From: Hygrophila difformis | Lineage: Eukaryota; Streptophyta; Magnoliopsida; Lamiales; Acanthaceae | DNA length: 64,000 nt | Reading direction: 5' to 3' | NCBI GenBank assembly: GCA_030278955.1 | Contig: JAOANR010000009.1 | Coordinates: 40,386,945-40,450,944 of the forward strand | In this document: one piece after another, positions 54,473-64,000 of the stretch | Numbering within the stretch: position 1 is the first letter of the stretch | Layout of the letters: every line of letters starts with the position of its first letter | Position numbers and translations under genes: made by a program | The notes under the pieces: model-generated | The model's input: the letters and a program-made list of their open reading frames with translations, nothing else | Told to the model about the DNA's origin: nothing | Database searches by the model: none

Positions 54473-57111
54473 TGTAACACCCGAGAAAAACATTAAGAGG
54501 AATTGGAACTAATTTAACTAGATTAATTATGGCACGGAAATGTTACGAGCATTAAACCCGAGTTCGTAACGAATTTAAGATAAAGATTTCGAACCGGAAA
54601 CGACCCGAGGAGCCGAGCCAAACACGTAGAGGATAGAAAATCGATAGAGAAAAGAAGAAAAGACCCGACGGACCACACGAACCGCCGAACCGGCCGGTCC
54701 GGCCGCCACGCGCTCTCCGCGCGCCGCCGGGCGGCCACCGCGCGGCATGAGGGAGACGCGTCCCAGGACTGGTCGCGCGTGCTTCGCGCGGACATCCCAA
54801 TACGTGCGAGTCACCACTGCGCCAGAGGTGCAGGAGGTGTAAACTTTCCTTCCATGGCGATTTTCTTGCCTAAATTATGATTCCCTTCGATGGTAAACGG
54901 ATCCCAGCCTTGGAAAAGGCTTAAGAACGGTTAGGGACGCCCTCATCCCCATTTACACAGAAAACACAAGTCTCTACACTCTCATTCTTCCTCTCCAAGC
55001 CAAAATCTCTTCGAGTCCACTTTCCGGCGAGTATTCCGGCAACGACGGGGCAAACGGGAATAAGCCCCTGCCTTCTAGACCCTTGGTAAGTTATGGTATA
55101 GTGTTTAGTGCATCCATAAAACTTAAAAACTCGAAATCTAACATCCTTTCCTTTGCTACGATTTCACGTCGGGGGACGAACAAAAAGCGATCGAAGAAGT
55201 TGGCCGTTCGTCGCGACCTTAGGTCGCCCGGAAATCCCTTACAACAACCCTATTCTCTAACTAAGTAAGATAAGACCTTACTCTTCAATTTTTGTGGTTT
55301 ATTGTCGTTTAAAACTTAAGATCTAGACTCGTAACTAAAATCGGTTTTCAAAAACCCTATTTTCGACCAATCTAAATAACTCGACCAAAACTCTATCTTC
55401 GGGAATTCAAACCAAAAACTTTTCAACATAGATTTTGTTCATAAGACTCTAATCTACCTTGTGTCCAAAATTTAGCCATTGACATAAAGATTTGATATCC
55501 CAAATCGTGACGCAAATTTTCTGTATGAAAATCGGACGTTTGAAACCATGACAGTTTTATTGATTCGACTTGATGCATGTTTTTCACCCATTTTTAGATT
55601 GATTCAACTTTGCATTTCTAAATAATGTAGATAATTGTGTCTAGATTATGCATATAAAAATTCATGAATTTTGGAGTTCATTTGATATGTCAAAACGGAC
55701 AAGTCCAGAACCTGTTCCAAACCGATTTTTGAATCCGCGCGCAAGCAGCGTGTTGGTGTCGATTGTAGAACATCTAAAACTCATTATTTCCAAAATCTTA
55801 AAACATGAAAGTTGTTCATTAAGGTGTTGTCTACATCCTGTAAAAATTTTGGACCAATTGGATTTGAAATGAATTTTTAATCGGCGTCGCACGTAGCTGT
55901 GTCGGAATCAGTCCTTTGGGCAGAAATCTTCTTTTGCAAAGATCTCGAAATTTGACTCACTTAGAAACCTTATTTCCCAAAACATAAAACATGAAAGTTG
56001 TTCGTATGTGTGTACTTGAGCTACTGTGTAAATTTCAGAATTTTTGGTTAAAAGATGAATTTTTAATTTAAAAAGGCGTAAACTGTGACGAATCAGATTT
56101 TTTGAACTTGAGAAAACCCGAACTACGAGATGCGATATCGAACATTTTGTAAACATTGAAATATGAACTTTCGAAAAATCCCGTTCTCTAGGCTGAGCCG
56201 ATCTTCATGCTATCATTATTTTGAGACTGCCTCGTTAGTTGTCTCCCTACTATCTGAGATTGTCTCGTTAGTGATCTCGCGCGCTGTATTTATTTGGATT
56301 GCCTCGTTAGTGGTCCTACTATCTTTGAGACTGCCTCGTTAGTGGTCTCCCATTTATTTGGACTGCCTCGTTAGGGTCCTATGATTTGAGATTGCCTCGT
56401 TAGTGATCTCCCCGGTATGGTGTCCTCTTCTTAGTTTGCGGGATAAAATATAGAAGACTTGTGTGCGTATTTAATTATGCTTAAATTTATTTATCATGTT
56501 TTAAATTATGCTTCTAAATTACGTTCTTAAATTATGCTTTTAAATTACGCTTTTAAATTAAGTCCTTAAATTATGTATTCTCATCTTGAATAAATTAATC
56601 GTGTTCTTCCGCTGCGAGTAAACTATAAATTTTAAATTTATTTCGTAATGCATGAAAAGTGTAATTTTTATTAAACACATGTAACCCTTAAATTGTTTAG
56701 TTAGGGATTAACGTACTCTGTATATTTTTATACTGATAAACACGTTGTCATTTTTTTTTACAGAGTATATTGAGTGACGCATGCACATGCACTTGGGGGA
56801 AAACTTTTATGAGCATTTTCATTCATTGCATTTTACTACTATTTTACCGGGCCTGTTGAACCCGAGGTTTGGCCGTGTTGGCCGTGATTACTTTACGCTG
56901 CATTATTTACTCTTTGACATGCATGAATGATTGCTATTCCGTATTTTGACACTGAGTATTGCTATTATTCCGGACTCAATGTTGAAATGTTTTTAAATCT
57001 TTTACATACCCATAAGCCTTGCAATTCATTGGTGAGGTCGGGAAACCGTGTCTTGCTAAGGAGATGTGGCGGTGACATCCCGGCCTAGGTTATCAAATCC
57101 GGGGTGTTACA
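54473..57111 (+). repeat. Full-length long LTR, subfamily with GAGAC/GTCTC array
   Basis: 2,639 bp, from TGTAACACCCGAG to GGGGTGTTACA. GC-rich block at about 54690-54790, donor-like TTG/GTAAGT (GT at 55086), diverged modules, six-unit hairpin array (56223-56410), GTATA/TATAC stem (56720-56724 with 56729-56733) running into CTGAT, and CAG at 56761-56763 after nine T. A primer site follows, so it is a 5' LTR. Confidence 0.92.
56223..56410 (+). repeat. Six-unit hairpin array with covarying arms
   Basis: The loop core TGCCTCGTTAGTG is nearly constant while the arms change together: GAGAC/GTCTC (56223 with 56241; 56327 with 56345), GAGAT/ATCTC (56256 with 56274; 56388 with 56406), GGAC/GTCC (56360 with 56376), GGAT/GTCC with a wobble pair (56296 with 56313). 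It lies at the LTR position occupied by other arrays in sister copies. Confidence 0.92.
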
Positions 57112-57129
57112 AGTTGGTATCAGAGCCCG
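57112..57129 (+). other. Primer binding site, initiator tRNA-Met type
   Basis: TGGTATCAGAGC at 57115-57126, three bases after the LTR end, identical to the site at 5970-5981. Confidence 0.92.
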
Positions 57130-57429
57130 GAAAATTTTAAAGCTACTATTATTATTTTTAAACCATTATTTTAAAACCTAGTATTATTTTTAAAATTATT
57201 ACTTTTAACTACTAGTATTATTTTTCTTTAGCCCAAGTTATTAATTTCGGCCCAATATAGAGGCCCAACCTTTTAATTACTTAAATCCATGATCAATTTA
57301 AATTAAAAACACATTAAATAAATTTCTATTGGGGGGATTGCATATGCATATTTCATATAGATTTCAATTTCTGCATATCTTGACTTTGCTTGAAATATGT
57401 CTAACTCTAACCTCCCTTGTTGACATTAG
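57130..57429 (+). other. AT-rich leader
   Basis: Resembles the leaders at 5984 and 38378 (GGCCCAATATAGAGGCCCAA-like text, TTGGGGGGATTGCATATGCA). No gene. Confidence 0.7.
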
Positions 57430-57810
57430 ATGGCCGAACCCAACGCAAACATGATCAATCTGATGATGAAACTGACCAACGCATACCTCGAGTCCCAACA
57501 GCACATCAATCACTTCAAGGCTCGAGTAGGGCAACTAGAGGGTAACGTGGCACATTTGGGACATCTTAGGGAAGCTGACCATCATGAAATAACCCAACTC
57601 AAGGCCCAAGTCGCCGAACTCCAAACCCAAATGGTTGCACTTCAAAACAAGGATAACGAACTGATGGTGTAAGTAGGGCACTTAGGAGCGGAACTGCTGA
57701 GCCTAGAGGCTGACGTATTTCTTCCGAGCCCCGAGCCTGTTGGGACACCCACCCCGATTGACGTATCCAGCGAGGAGGACGATCCCATCAGAGAGGCACC
57801 TACCTATTAA
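57430..57810 (+). pseudogene. Small coiled-coil ORF in the gag position, one internal stop
   Basis: Starts MAEPNANMINLMMK. Heptad-like Leu/His/Gln pattern (QLEGNVAHLGHLREADHHEI, LKAQVAELQTQMVALQ) predicts a coiled coil over about residues 15-80. A stop lies at 57670-57672, then the same phase stays open to 57808-57810 with an acidic, Pro-rich tail (DVSSEEDDPIREAP). It has no Gag domain, zinc knuckle or pol. It could be a Gag N-terminal remnant or an element-specific accessory protein; I do not recognise it. Confidence 0.6.
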
Positions 57811-58617
57811 CTCTAGACTTAGAGATCCATATCGATGCACTATTATTATTAGATTTCTGTTTCGAAAGCTTGTAACCCAAATAAAGGTTTCCCTTGAGTA
57901 ATAAATATACAAGCATTTATTTTACACAAGTATATTTAAATTATTCCTCACATTTATTTAAATTATTTCCCTTCAATTACCTTGTTAAAACTCAATCAAA
58001 TAAAAGAACAAGGTAATAATAAATAAACAGCACAATTATATATATCATTATTATATAAGGTAAATAAACAAATAAGGGTACATCCAACCCCAAACCCTGA
58101 AAACCCTAGATTTTCGGGAAAAAAAACGAACAGGTTATTGTTCACACCAAAAAATTAAAAAAAAAATAAATAGAAAAGGGGGGCGAAAACAAACGAAACA
58201 AAAACAAAACGACAAGTAGTGAACAACCCCCAACGACAACAAACTGTACACTAAGTTCCAACAACCTCTACTAACAGGTCCCAATGGATTGATACCTGTT
58301 AATACCATTTTTTGTTTAATAAAAAAATTTGAAGCGGCTCAGTCCCACAACGATGCAAGTATTGTTGGGCAACCCACACGCATATAAATGCGATAAGGAG
58401 GTAACAATGAATCCAGAATATCTCAAACCATAGCAGAACAATTGAACTGTGTTTCTAAACATCGATAAACAACTAACGCAAGTCAAACAAGTAACTAGGC
58501 AATAACACAACGGAAATATAAACTATGAATCCTAGTCAGCAGAAACATCCTCATAAGGAGACAACTAAACAAAATACGTCTTCTACGAAACCTAAATGAA
58601 AATGCAAATACGAAAAA
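57811..58617. other. AT-rich non-coding stretch
   Basis: No supported gene, repeat unit or terminus. An AATAAAGG-like site lies near 57880. A-rich tracts lie at 58140-58170. Confidence 0.6.
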
Positions 58618-58900
58618 TCACTGATCGGGAGGCGGGAACTGCCGACGCATGTACTCATCCATCTGTCGCACATAGGCGTACATGTCGGACATAGTGGCCT
58701 GCTGCTGAGCCTGCCTCGTAGCAAACGAGTCCATACGGGCCTGGTAGAAGTCCAACCTACCGTCTAAGGCATCATACCGAGCCTGCCTAGCTGCAAACCC
58801 GGCATCCATACCAACCCGCATCTCCTGCATCATCTGCAGCATCTGGGTCATCTCCTGGCCCTGAGGCGCCACTGCAGGAGGTGGAACTACTGGAGGAGGG
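58618..58900 (-). pseudogene. C-terminal fragment of a retrotransposon ORF, coiled-coil type
   Basis: The minus-strand frame enters from LTR sequence at 58901 and reads PPPVVPPPAVAPQGQEMTQ, then a Met/Ala/Arg-rich helix (MMQEMRVGMDAGFAARQARY, LDFYQARMDSFATRQAQQQ) and YMRRQFPPPDQ before the stop at 58618. Pro-rich then coiled coil then Pro tail resembles the C-terminus of extra ORFs in Athila-type elements. The joined Met start within the LTR is accidental. Assignment is tentative. Confidence 0.45.
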
Positions 58901-59689
58901 TGTAACACCCCGGATTTGGTAACCCAGGCCGGGATGCCACCGCCACACCTCCCTAGCAAGACACGGTTTCTCCGAGCTCACTAAAGAGATGCAAGGCTAT
59001 GGTTTTTCAGAATTTAAAATATTCAAACAGCCCATTCATATATAATCTAAAAATAATACATCAAAGTTGCAGCGGAAATATAAATTGTGCAGCGGAAATA
59101 AAGTATAAGGGCCAACATGGCCAAAACACGGGTTAAACATTCCCGTTCATGCAAGTCGTAATTAATTGCAGGGATTTAAAATAGAGATTTCCCCTAATGT
59201 TCCCATGTATGCATATGACGATGCATATTCTTCGACTCTGTAAGAAAAAGGAGATATATGGTTTGGGTCAGCAAAAACGCGCTGAGTAAGTTAACACATA
59301 GCATGGGTTAGGGGTTTCAAAGCCTTTAATTATATTTAATAAAAAGATGTTTGTAGGTAAAACGCAATTTAAGTTTAACATCCAATAATAAATAGATGGC
59401 ATGATTTAAAATAAAGATTTTCACGTGATCATGATTCAACTTTCATCGTAAAATGATTTGCACGGCATAGTTATGATAAGACTTTTTGTCATGCATAAAA
59501 ACGTTTTATTTTAAAAAGTGCGATTATAATTGCATACTTAAAATAAACAATTAATTTCATAGTTAAAACTTAAGCCTGGGCAATTATTTAAGACATGATT
59601 TAAAAACACGAATAATGCCGTAAGTAAGTAAATAAAGATTTGAGCTTTTAAAATTCTCCCCGATACGTCATCATCAAAACGATATTTAA

Positions 59690-59935
59690 ATTTAGCCGGC
59701 AATCCGGCGGCCGCAGCCAATTTCATAAAATCTGAGCTTTTTAATATATTTCCCGTTACGCCATCATCTCAACAATAGATAGCCGGTGATCCGGCGGCCG
59801 CAGCCAATAGTAGCAGATAGCCGGTGATCCGGCGGCCGCAGCCAATAGTAACAGATAGCCGGTGATCCGGCGGCCTCAGCCAATTTCATAAGTAACATGT
59901 CATTTTAGCCGGTGATCCGGCGGCCGCAGCCGATA
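59690..59935 (-). repeat. Tandem GCCGG/CCGGC hairpin units
   Basis: Units at about 59693, 59779, 59818, 59857 and 59908 on the plus strand read AGCCGGTGATCCGGCGGCCG or close variants; the 59779-59895 group has a 39-base period. Same unit as 5219-5316, on the other strand. Confidence 0.9.
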
Positions 59936-59954
59936 CGCCATACCCAGTACCACT

Positions 59955-60090
59955 CCGTCGAGCCTCGAGTAACCCATACGGATACACTCGAGAGGGTAGG
60001 CAGTTGGTCTCTTGTGACCAAATACGCCATATCCAGTACCACTCCGTCGAGCCTCGAGTAACCCATACGGATACACCCGAGAGGATAGGC
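59955..60090 (-). repeat. Duplicated LTR unit with CTCGAGT/ACTCGAG stem
   Basis: Two copies spaced about 89 bases apart. Stem 1: 59964-59970 with 59986-59992, seven perfect pairs. Stem 2: 60053-60059 with 60075-60081, a wobble pair on the minus strand. The equivalent stem at 5151-5178 is CTCGGGA/TCCCGAG. Confidence 0.88.
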
Positions 60091-61250
60091 CAAAAATATA
60101 AGATGCCGTTTTGGCGATCTTTCGCGCGTGATATCATTGCCGTTTTGGCACAATATGAACAATTAGGAGGGCACCCTGCAGAGCACTCACCCCCTAATTT
60201 TATGTAACCGATATTGTTTCAACTTTAGTGTAACGGGATTTTCAAAAATATAGCTTTATCGTATCACAAGATTTCGATCGTTGTTTAAAAATTTCAAAAT
60301 TTCACAAGTTAAAACCGATCGATGTCACAGTTTACGCCTTTTCAGTTTAAAAATCCATTTCTTAGGCGATTGATCTGAAATTTTCACAGTAGCTCAAAAA
60401 CATCCCAATGAACAACTTTCATGTTTTGAGTTTTCCGGAAAAATGATAGGAAGCATGTCAAAAATCAAGTTTTCTACTCAAATAGTATGCTGTTAGAATT
60501 CAGGTTTGACAACTTTCAAAGATTTGACTTTTTATCATATCAAATGATCTCCAAAAATTCTGAAATTTCATATGCATATACTAGACATGATTATATGCAA
60601 CTTTTGTTTAGAACTCAAAGATTGGATCGGACTAGAAATGATAGAAATATGCTCATCAAGTTCGGTTAAGAAAACTGTCAACCTTTGAAAATTCTTTAAA
60701 ACGCAGAATATGTCCGATTCGATTTGGGGTATCAAAACTTGATGAAAATGCATGAAATTTTACAGAGGTATTCAAGACTCATAGATCTACAATTCTTTTG
60801 TTCAACACCAATCCTAGATCGGTCTAGATCCAAGGTCAAAATAACCAACAAGTTTGAATAAAAATTCTGTCAAGGATTCTAAGATCCAGATTTGATACTC
60901 TTCGGTTTTGGGTCGGTTTCAGGTTTCAAAACAACATGGAAAATTCTAAAATTTTTACAGAGGCTAGACCAAAGTCTTAGGAACACTTTTCATGTTTTGA
61001 GTTTTATTGTTTGAGCAGCTTTAGAGGTTCGAAAAATTCATACGAAAACGCTGCGTTGAGGGTTTCTCTTGTTGACAGATTTTTATAAATTTTCTTGAGT
61101 TGAATCTCTATGTTTGGTTGCATTTTAAGTCACCCAAAACCATAGTAAGGTTAACTTACAGTGGGGATAATGTCTAGGAGGTCACGGGGTCGTCCGGAAT
61201 CCACGGGATGTCACGAACGAATCTCTTCCACCCGATTTATTCTTCATTTG

Positions 61251-63609
61251 GCTCTGATTTGTGTTTGAATATGAAGATTCGTAAGTTAGGATGATGGTTA
61301 TGATCTTAAAACCATAAGGAAACCTGATTTACATCTAGGAGTATAGACTCTTACAATCACTAAGCCATAATAACCATATTTGCCGTTTTGGCTACAAGAG
61401 GGGGCGGCCCAACGAGCTCCACCAAGTGCACTTACCCTCTAAAACATTGGGCATCCCACTCGATCAAAACTTACAAAGTTTCAAAACCATACTTTTACAC
61501 TTTACAAAATCACACATGTCCAGATTTCACATATTTCCAAAAATGAGAGCCATTCGACTCATAGATCATCAAAATACACAAGTACGATTTACCGACAAAA
61601 ATAGTCCTTTGGGCAGTTTCAGAAATCGCATATGGAAACTTAGCAAATCATTTTCAAAAATTCCGAAATTTTTACAGGAGCTAGAACACACCCAAATGAA
61701 CATTTTTCATAGAAATAGGCTTCTTCAAAATCGGACTCTAAGTCACTCAAAAAAAATCATTTCAGAAACTTGTTTTCAAAAGGGTGCAAAGACCACTGTT
61801 CATCCGACCACAGCTTACTTAAAAATCCATAACAATTCGAAGGTTGTTCCAAAAATTCTGAAATTTAACAGGAGTAAACTAGACACATAGATGAACAATT
61901 TTCATGAAGAAGTCGACCATCAAAAACGAACATAGCTAGGAGAAATATGAACTACAAAACTGAACATGCTAGGAATTTGAATCTGTCACCACACATAGCA
62001 GAAAATACCAGATCCGTTTTCGTCAACCAAATCAATTCCAAAAATTATGAAAATTTACAGACATCATCTTTAAAGTATTAGGAACATTTTTCATTTAGAA
62101 AAGTTTTTCCAAAAATGAACGGATCTAGGCGAGAAAAGCACAACAATAAAACATACTCGGAAGAAACCCTAATTGACAGATTTGGCACAAGATGAAGATT
62201 GAACTATATCTCGAAGAATACTCAACCAAACACTCTAAAAATTGATATGCACATCATTAACTTACCATCTATGAAGTGGTATCAAGAAATTCTCAAATCC
62301 AAGCCTTTAGGATGTCCAAAGTCTACAACCCCATTGCTATTCCTCCACAAAGCTAGGTTTTGGACACATGGAGAGAGATTCTTAGTTATCTACCCAAGGA
62401 TCTCAATCTAAACAAGATATGTGAACTTAAAGACATCCTTACCTACTGGATGAAGAGATTGGATGTTGAAGAAAGCCTTCCTTGCTTGACCAACTAGAAG
62501 AATACTCATAAATCCCACCAACACTTTCTCAAGTTTTTTTCTAAAATTTGCAATGATGGGAGTGGAATCCAAATGGCTGCCTTTGGTAGCTAAATGAGGG
62601 TATTAAATAAATTCTCACAAGACTTCTATCCACCCTAGAGTGTTATAGGAGTCACAAGTCACATGGAGACACAAGTCACAAGTCACAAGTCACAAGTCAC
62701 ATAGGAGTCACATGCACAACCTAACAAAGTTGGCACTCACTATGGTATATGTCCAAAGACAGAGATGCTGGGACTAAATGGCTTGGCCAAAAATTCTAAA
62801 ATTTGACGTGCATAATCTAGACACAATTTGGAACAACTTTTGTGTTGAACACTTTAAGTGATTCCCACTGTAGGTAGGTCAAATAATTCGATTCTTATAG
62901 CTAAAAATTTCTGTCAGCTTGTATCCTAATGGTAATGGTGTGAATGACTTTATCACTTCATAATTCAATCCTTATTACTCTAATTGTGGCCCCAATACCT
63001 TATAATAATAATAAGAATAATATGTATATATATTTATATATATACTAAAATAAAAATTAAGTGATCTTGTAAGTCATACATAGCTCCAAAAAGGAATATA
63101 TTCCTTATTTGAAAATAACAAGATATGATTAATACTCCACCCTACAATTTCAAACAATAGTCAAATTATTCCCAATTATATTATGACATTCTAGAATAAT
63201 TCCATAAATAAAAATATGGGTAGAATGATTAATTAAGAATATATAGAAAATAGATAATTCTCATTATAATTTAAACATATGAATATATACATATATATAC
63301 ATGTGTACATGTTTGGAAAGATTATTTCAAGACCAAGGTATATATATGTGTATATAAACTTGTATATGGATTTAAAATATTCTATGAACCATATACTTAT
63401 TACACTTGATATTGAAATCCATATATTTATTTGAAAAGACAAATATATATATAATTTTTCAAAGTATGTTTTTTAGAAAATAATATACTAATCTTTAAGC
63501 AAATATTTGAACATATAAATATATATAGATTTGATTAAAAATCTACTTAGTGAATTAATCAAAAATATATATTCATATATATATTTCGGGCAATTTCTAT
63601 GGTATTATA
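61251..63609 (-). repeat. Long LTR of a divergent copy, 5' part, minus strand
   Basis: On the minus strand it starts near 63609 (TATAATACC, a mutated TGTAATACC) right after a polypurine tract. It has an AT-rich first kilobase, donor-like TAG/GTAAGG (GT at 62442-62441), several modules with AAATTTCAGAATTTTTGG-like text, and a TTAGAGGG stem region with GTAAGTGCACTTGG (about 61435-61400). It ends in the 61.2-61.4 kb range where it is joined to the previous LTR piece. The 154-codon plus-strand frame at 61426-61890 is not a gene. Confidence 0.7.
62664..62703. repeat. Short tandem repeat, unit CACAAGT
   Basis: About five copies of the 7-base unit CACAAGT, with diverged copies just upstream and downstream. 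Confidence 0.85.
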
Positions 63610-63648
63610 ATCTACCCTCCTTAAGAATCAACTTCGTCCCCGAAGTTG
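63610..63648 (-). promoter_or_regulatory. Stem-loop and polypurine tract, minus strand
   Basis: CAACTTCG (63629-63636) with CGAAGTTG (63641-63648); the loop reads GGGA on the minus strand. AAGGAGGGTAGA then leads into the LTR start at 63609. Confidence 0.85.
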
Positions 63649-63952
63649 CGCGACTTATTGACCGATTGATTGATTGCGATTGTATCATTAAATTTCTTCC
63701 GACTTCACGGGTTCTTGGAATTAAAATTCTTTTCCTTCATGAACTTAACTCCAATTATTTTTACTCAATTCATGGAATGTCTTCGGGCTTCCTTTCCCTC
63801 TTTTATTCCATTTTGAATTTAAATCTATCGGCGTTTCATATCCGAGCAATAATTTATTGTGATAAATTATTTTCTTCTTCTCGGAAATATTTCAACATTG
63901 ATCGGAATAAATTTTATTCCTTTGGGCGTTGATAAAAATTCGGGGTATTACA
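63649..63952 (-). repeat. First ~300 bases of another long LTR, minus strand, truncated
   Basis: Starts TGTAATACCCCGAAT at 63952 and contains TTCCAAGAACCCGTGAAGTCGG (63728-63706), the same phrase as near 6581 and 9900 in other LTRs. It then breaks into the 3' region of a neighbouring copy near 63650. Confidence 0.75.
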
Positions 63953-64000
63953 TCCTCCCCCCCTTAAGAATCAACTTCGTCCTCGAAGTTGTGCTTCGGC
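63953..64000 (-). promoter_or_regulatory. Stem-loop and polypurine tract of an element extending beyond the window
   Basis: CAACTTCG (63972-63979) with CGAAGTTG (63984-63991), then a tract with nine purines (GGGGGGGGA-like) to 63953 and the LTR start at 63952. The element's body lies to the right of the window. Confidence 0.85.

Larger units (their letters stand above)
58901..61250 (-). repeat. Long LTR, 3' part, minus strand
   Basis: On the minus strand it ends GGGGTGTTACA at 58901. Reading inward: acceptor-like CAG (59240-59238), CAGC/GCTG stem next to CTGAC (59284-59269), at least five GCCGG-type units (59690-59935), a duplicated unit of about 100 bp containing the CTCGAGT/ACTCGAG stem (59955-60090), and the TTAGGGGG stem (60197-60163). 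Near 61250 it reaches the CACTGTAAGTTAA donor-like site and then changes into a different LTR piece. Left flank GAGGG. Confidence 0.85.

Noticed and set aside
61426..61890. 154-codon plus-strand frame
   Set aside because: It lies antisense in the module region of a long LTR; composition is Lys/Ser/Phe-rich from A/T repeats and no motif is visible.
63531..63932. 133-codon plus-strand frame at the right end
   Set aside because: It spans a stem-loop, a polypurine tract and an LTR start on the other strand.

Overview
The window is repeat-dense nuclear DNA of a flowering plant, probably pericentromeric or otherwise heterochromatic. The evidence is the content: plant-type LTR retrotransposons (SIRE-like Ty1/copia, Athila-like Ty3/gypsy, and a long-LTR Ty3/gypsy family that looks Tekay/Del-like), an L1-type LINE with a C-terminal RNase H, and decayed plastid and mitochondrial DNA (rpoC2, trnD, rrn5 and rrn26 fragments). 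I found no intact host gene, no intact tRNA or rRNA gene and no CRISPR array. The species cannot be named from what is visible.

Layout. 1-1284 is the 3' part of a long LTR. 1285-3790 is the 5' half of an L1 LINE on the minus strand (ORF1 plus endonuclease). 3791-12343 is an internally deleted long-LTR element (5'-truncated LTR, initiator-Met primer site, short internal remnants, 3' LTR) carrying a 2.66 kb solo LTR of its own family (6520-9182, duplication TTGAG). 12344-15507 is the 3' half of an L1 LINE on the plus strand (reverse transcriptase plus RNase H). 15591-35610 is organelle-derived DNA split by a complete Athila-like element (20919-33228, minus strand, duplication CTAGA, tRNA-Asp primer site). 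35611-54472 is a gag-only long-LTR element inserted in the rpoC2 fragment. It is split by a SIRE-like copia element (38828-52492, duplication AGTCT), whose right LTR is split by a 4.77 kb non-coding insertion (46964-51730, duplication GCAGA). From 54473 to the end come further long-LTR copies, first plus and then minus strand.

The insertion order can be read from nesting: organelle DNA first, then the Athila-like and gag-only elements, then the SIRE-like element inside the gag-only element, then the 4.77 kb insertion inside the SIRE-like LTR. The gag-pol frames carry stops or frameshifts. The one long frame still open is the extra ORF downstream of pol in the SIRE-like element (40036-41709).

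The most unusual signal is in the long LTRs. Each copy looks like a leader segment with a candidate 5' splice site (TTG/GTAAGT) and, about 1.5-1.75 kb later, a branch-point-like CTGAY, a pyrimidine tract and CAG/AG. Inside this putative intron are several small hairpins whose arms change together between copies. One position is a variable slot holding a different hairpin repeat in different subfamilies: GCCGG-loop-CCGGC units, a 10-unit array shaped like a tRNA T-arm, or a 6-unit GAGAC/GTCTC array. A second structured locus, unrelated in sequence, lies in the 4.77 kb insertion: six imperfect 12-bp hairpins plus a predicted three-way junction. All structures were found by eye. Family assignments rest on motif recognition, not on searches.
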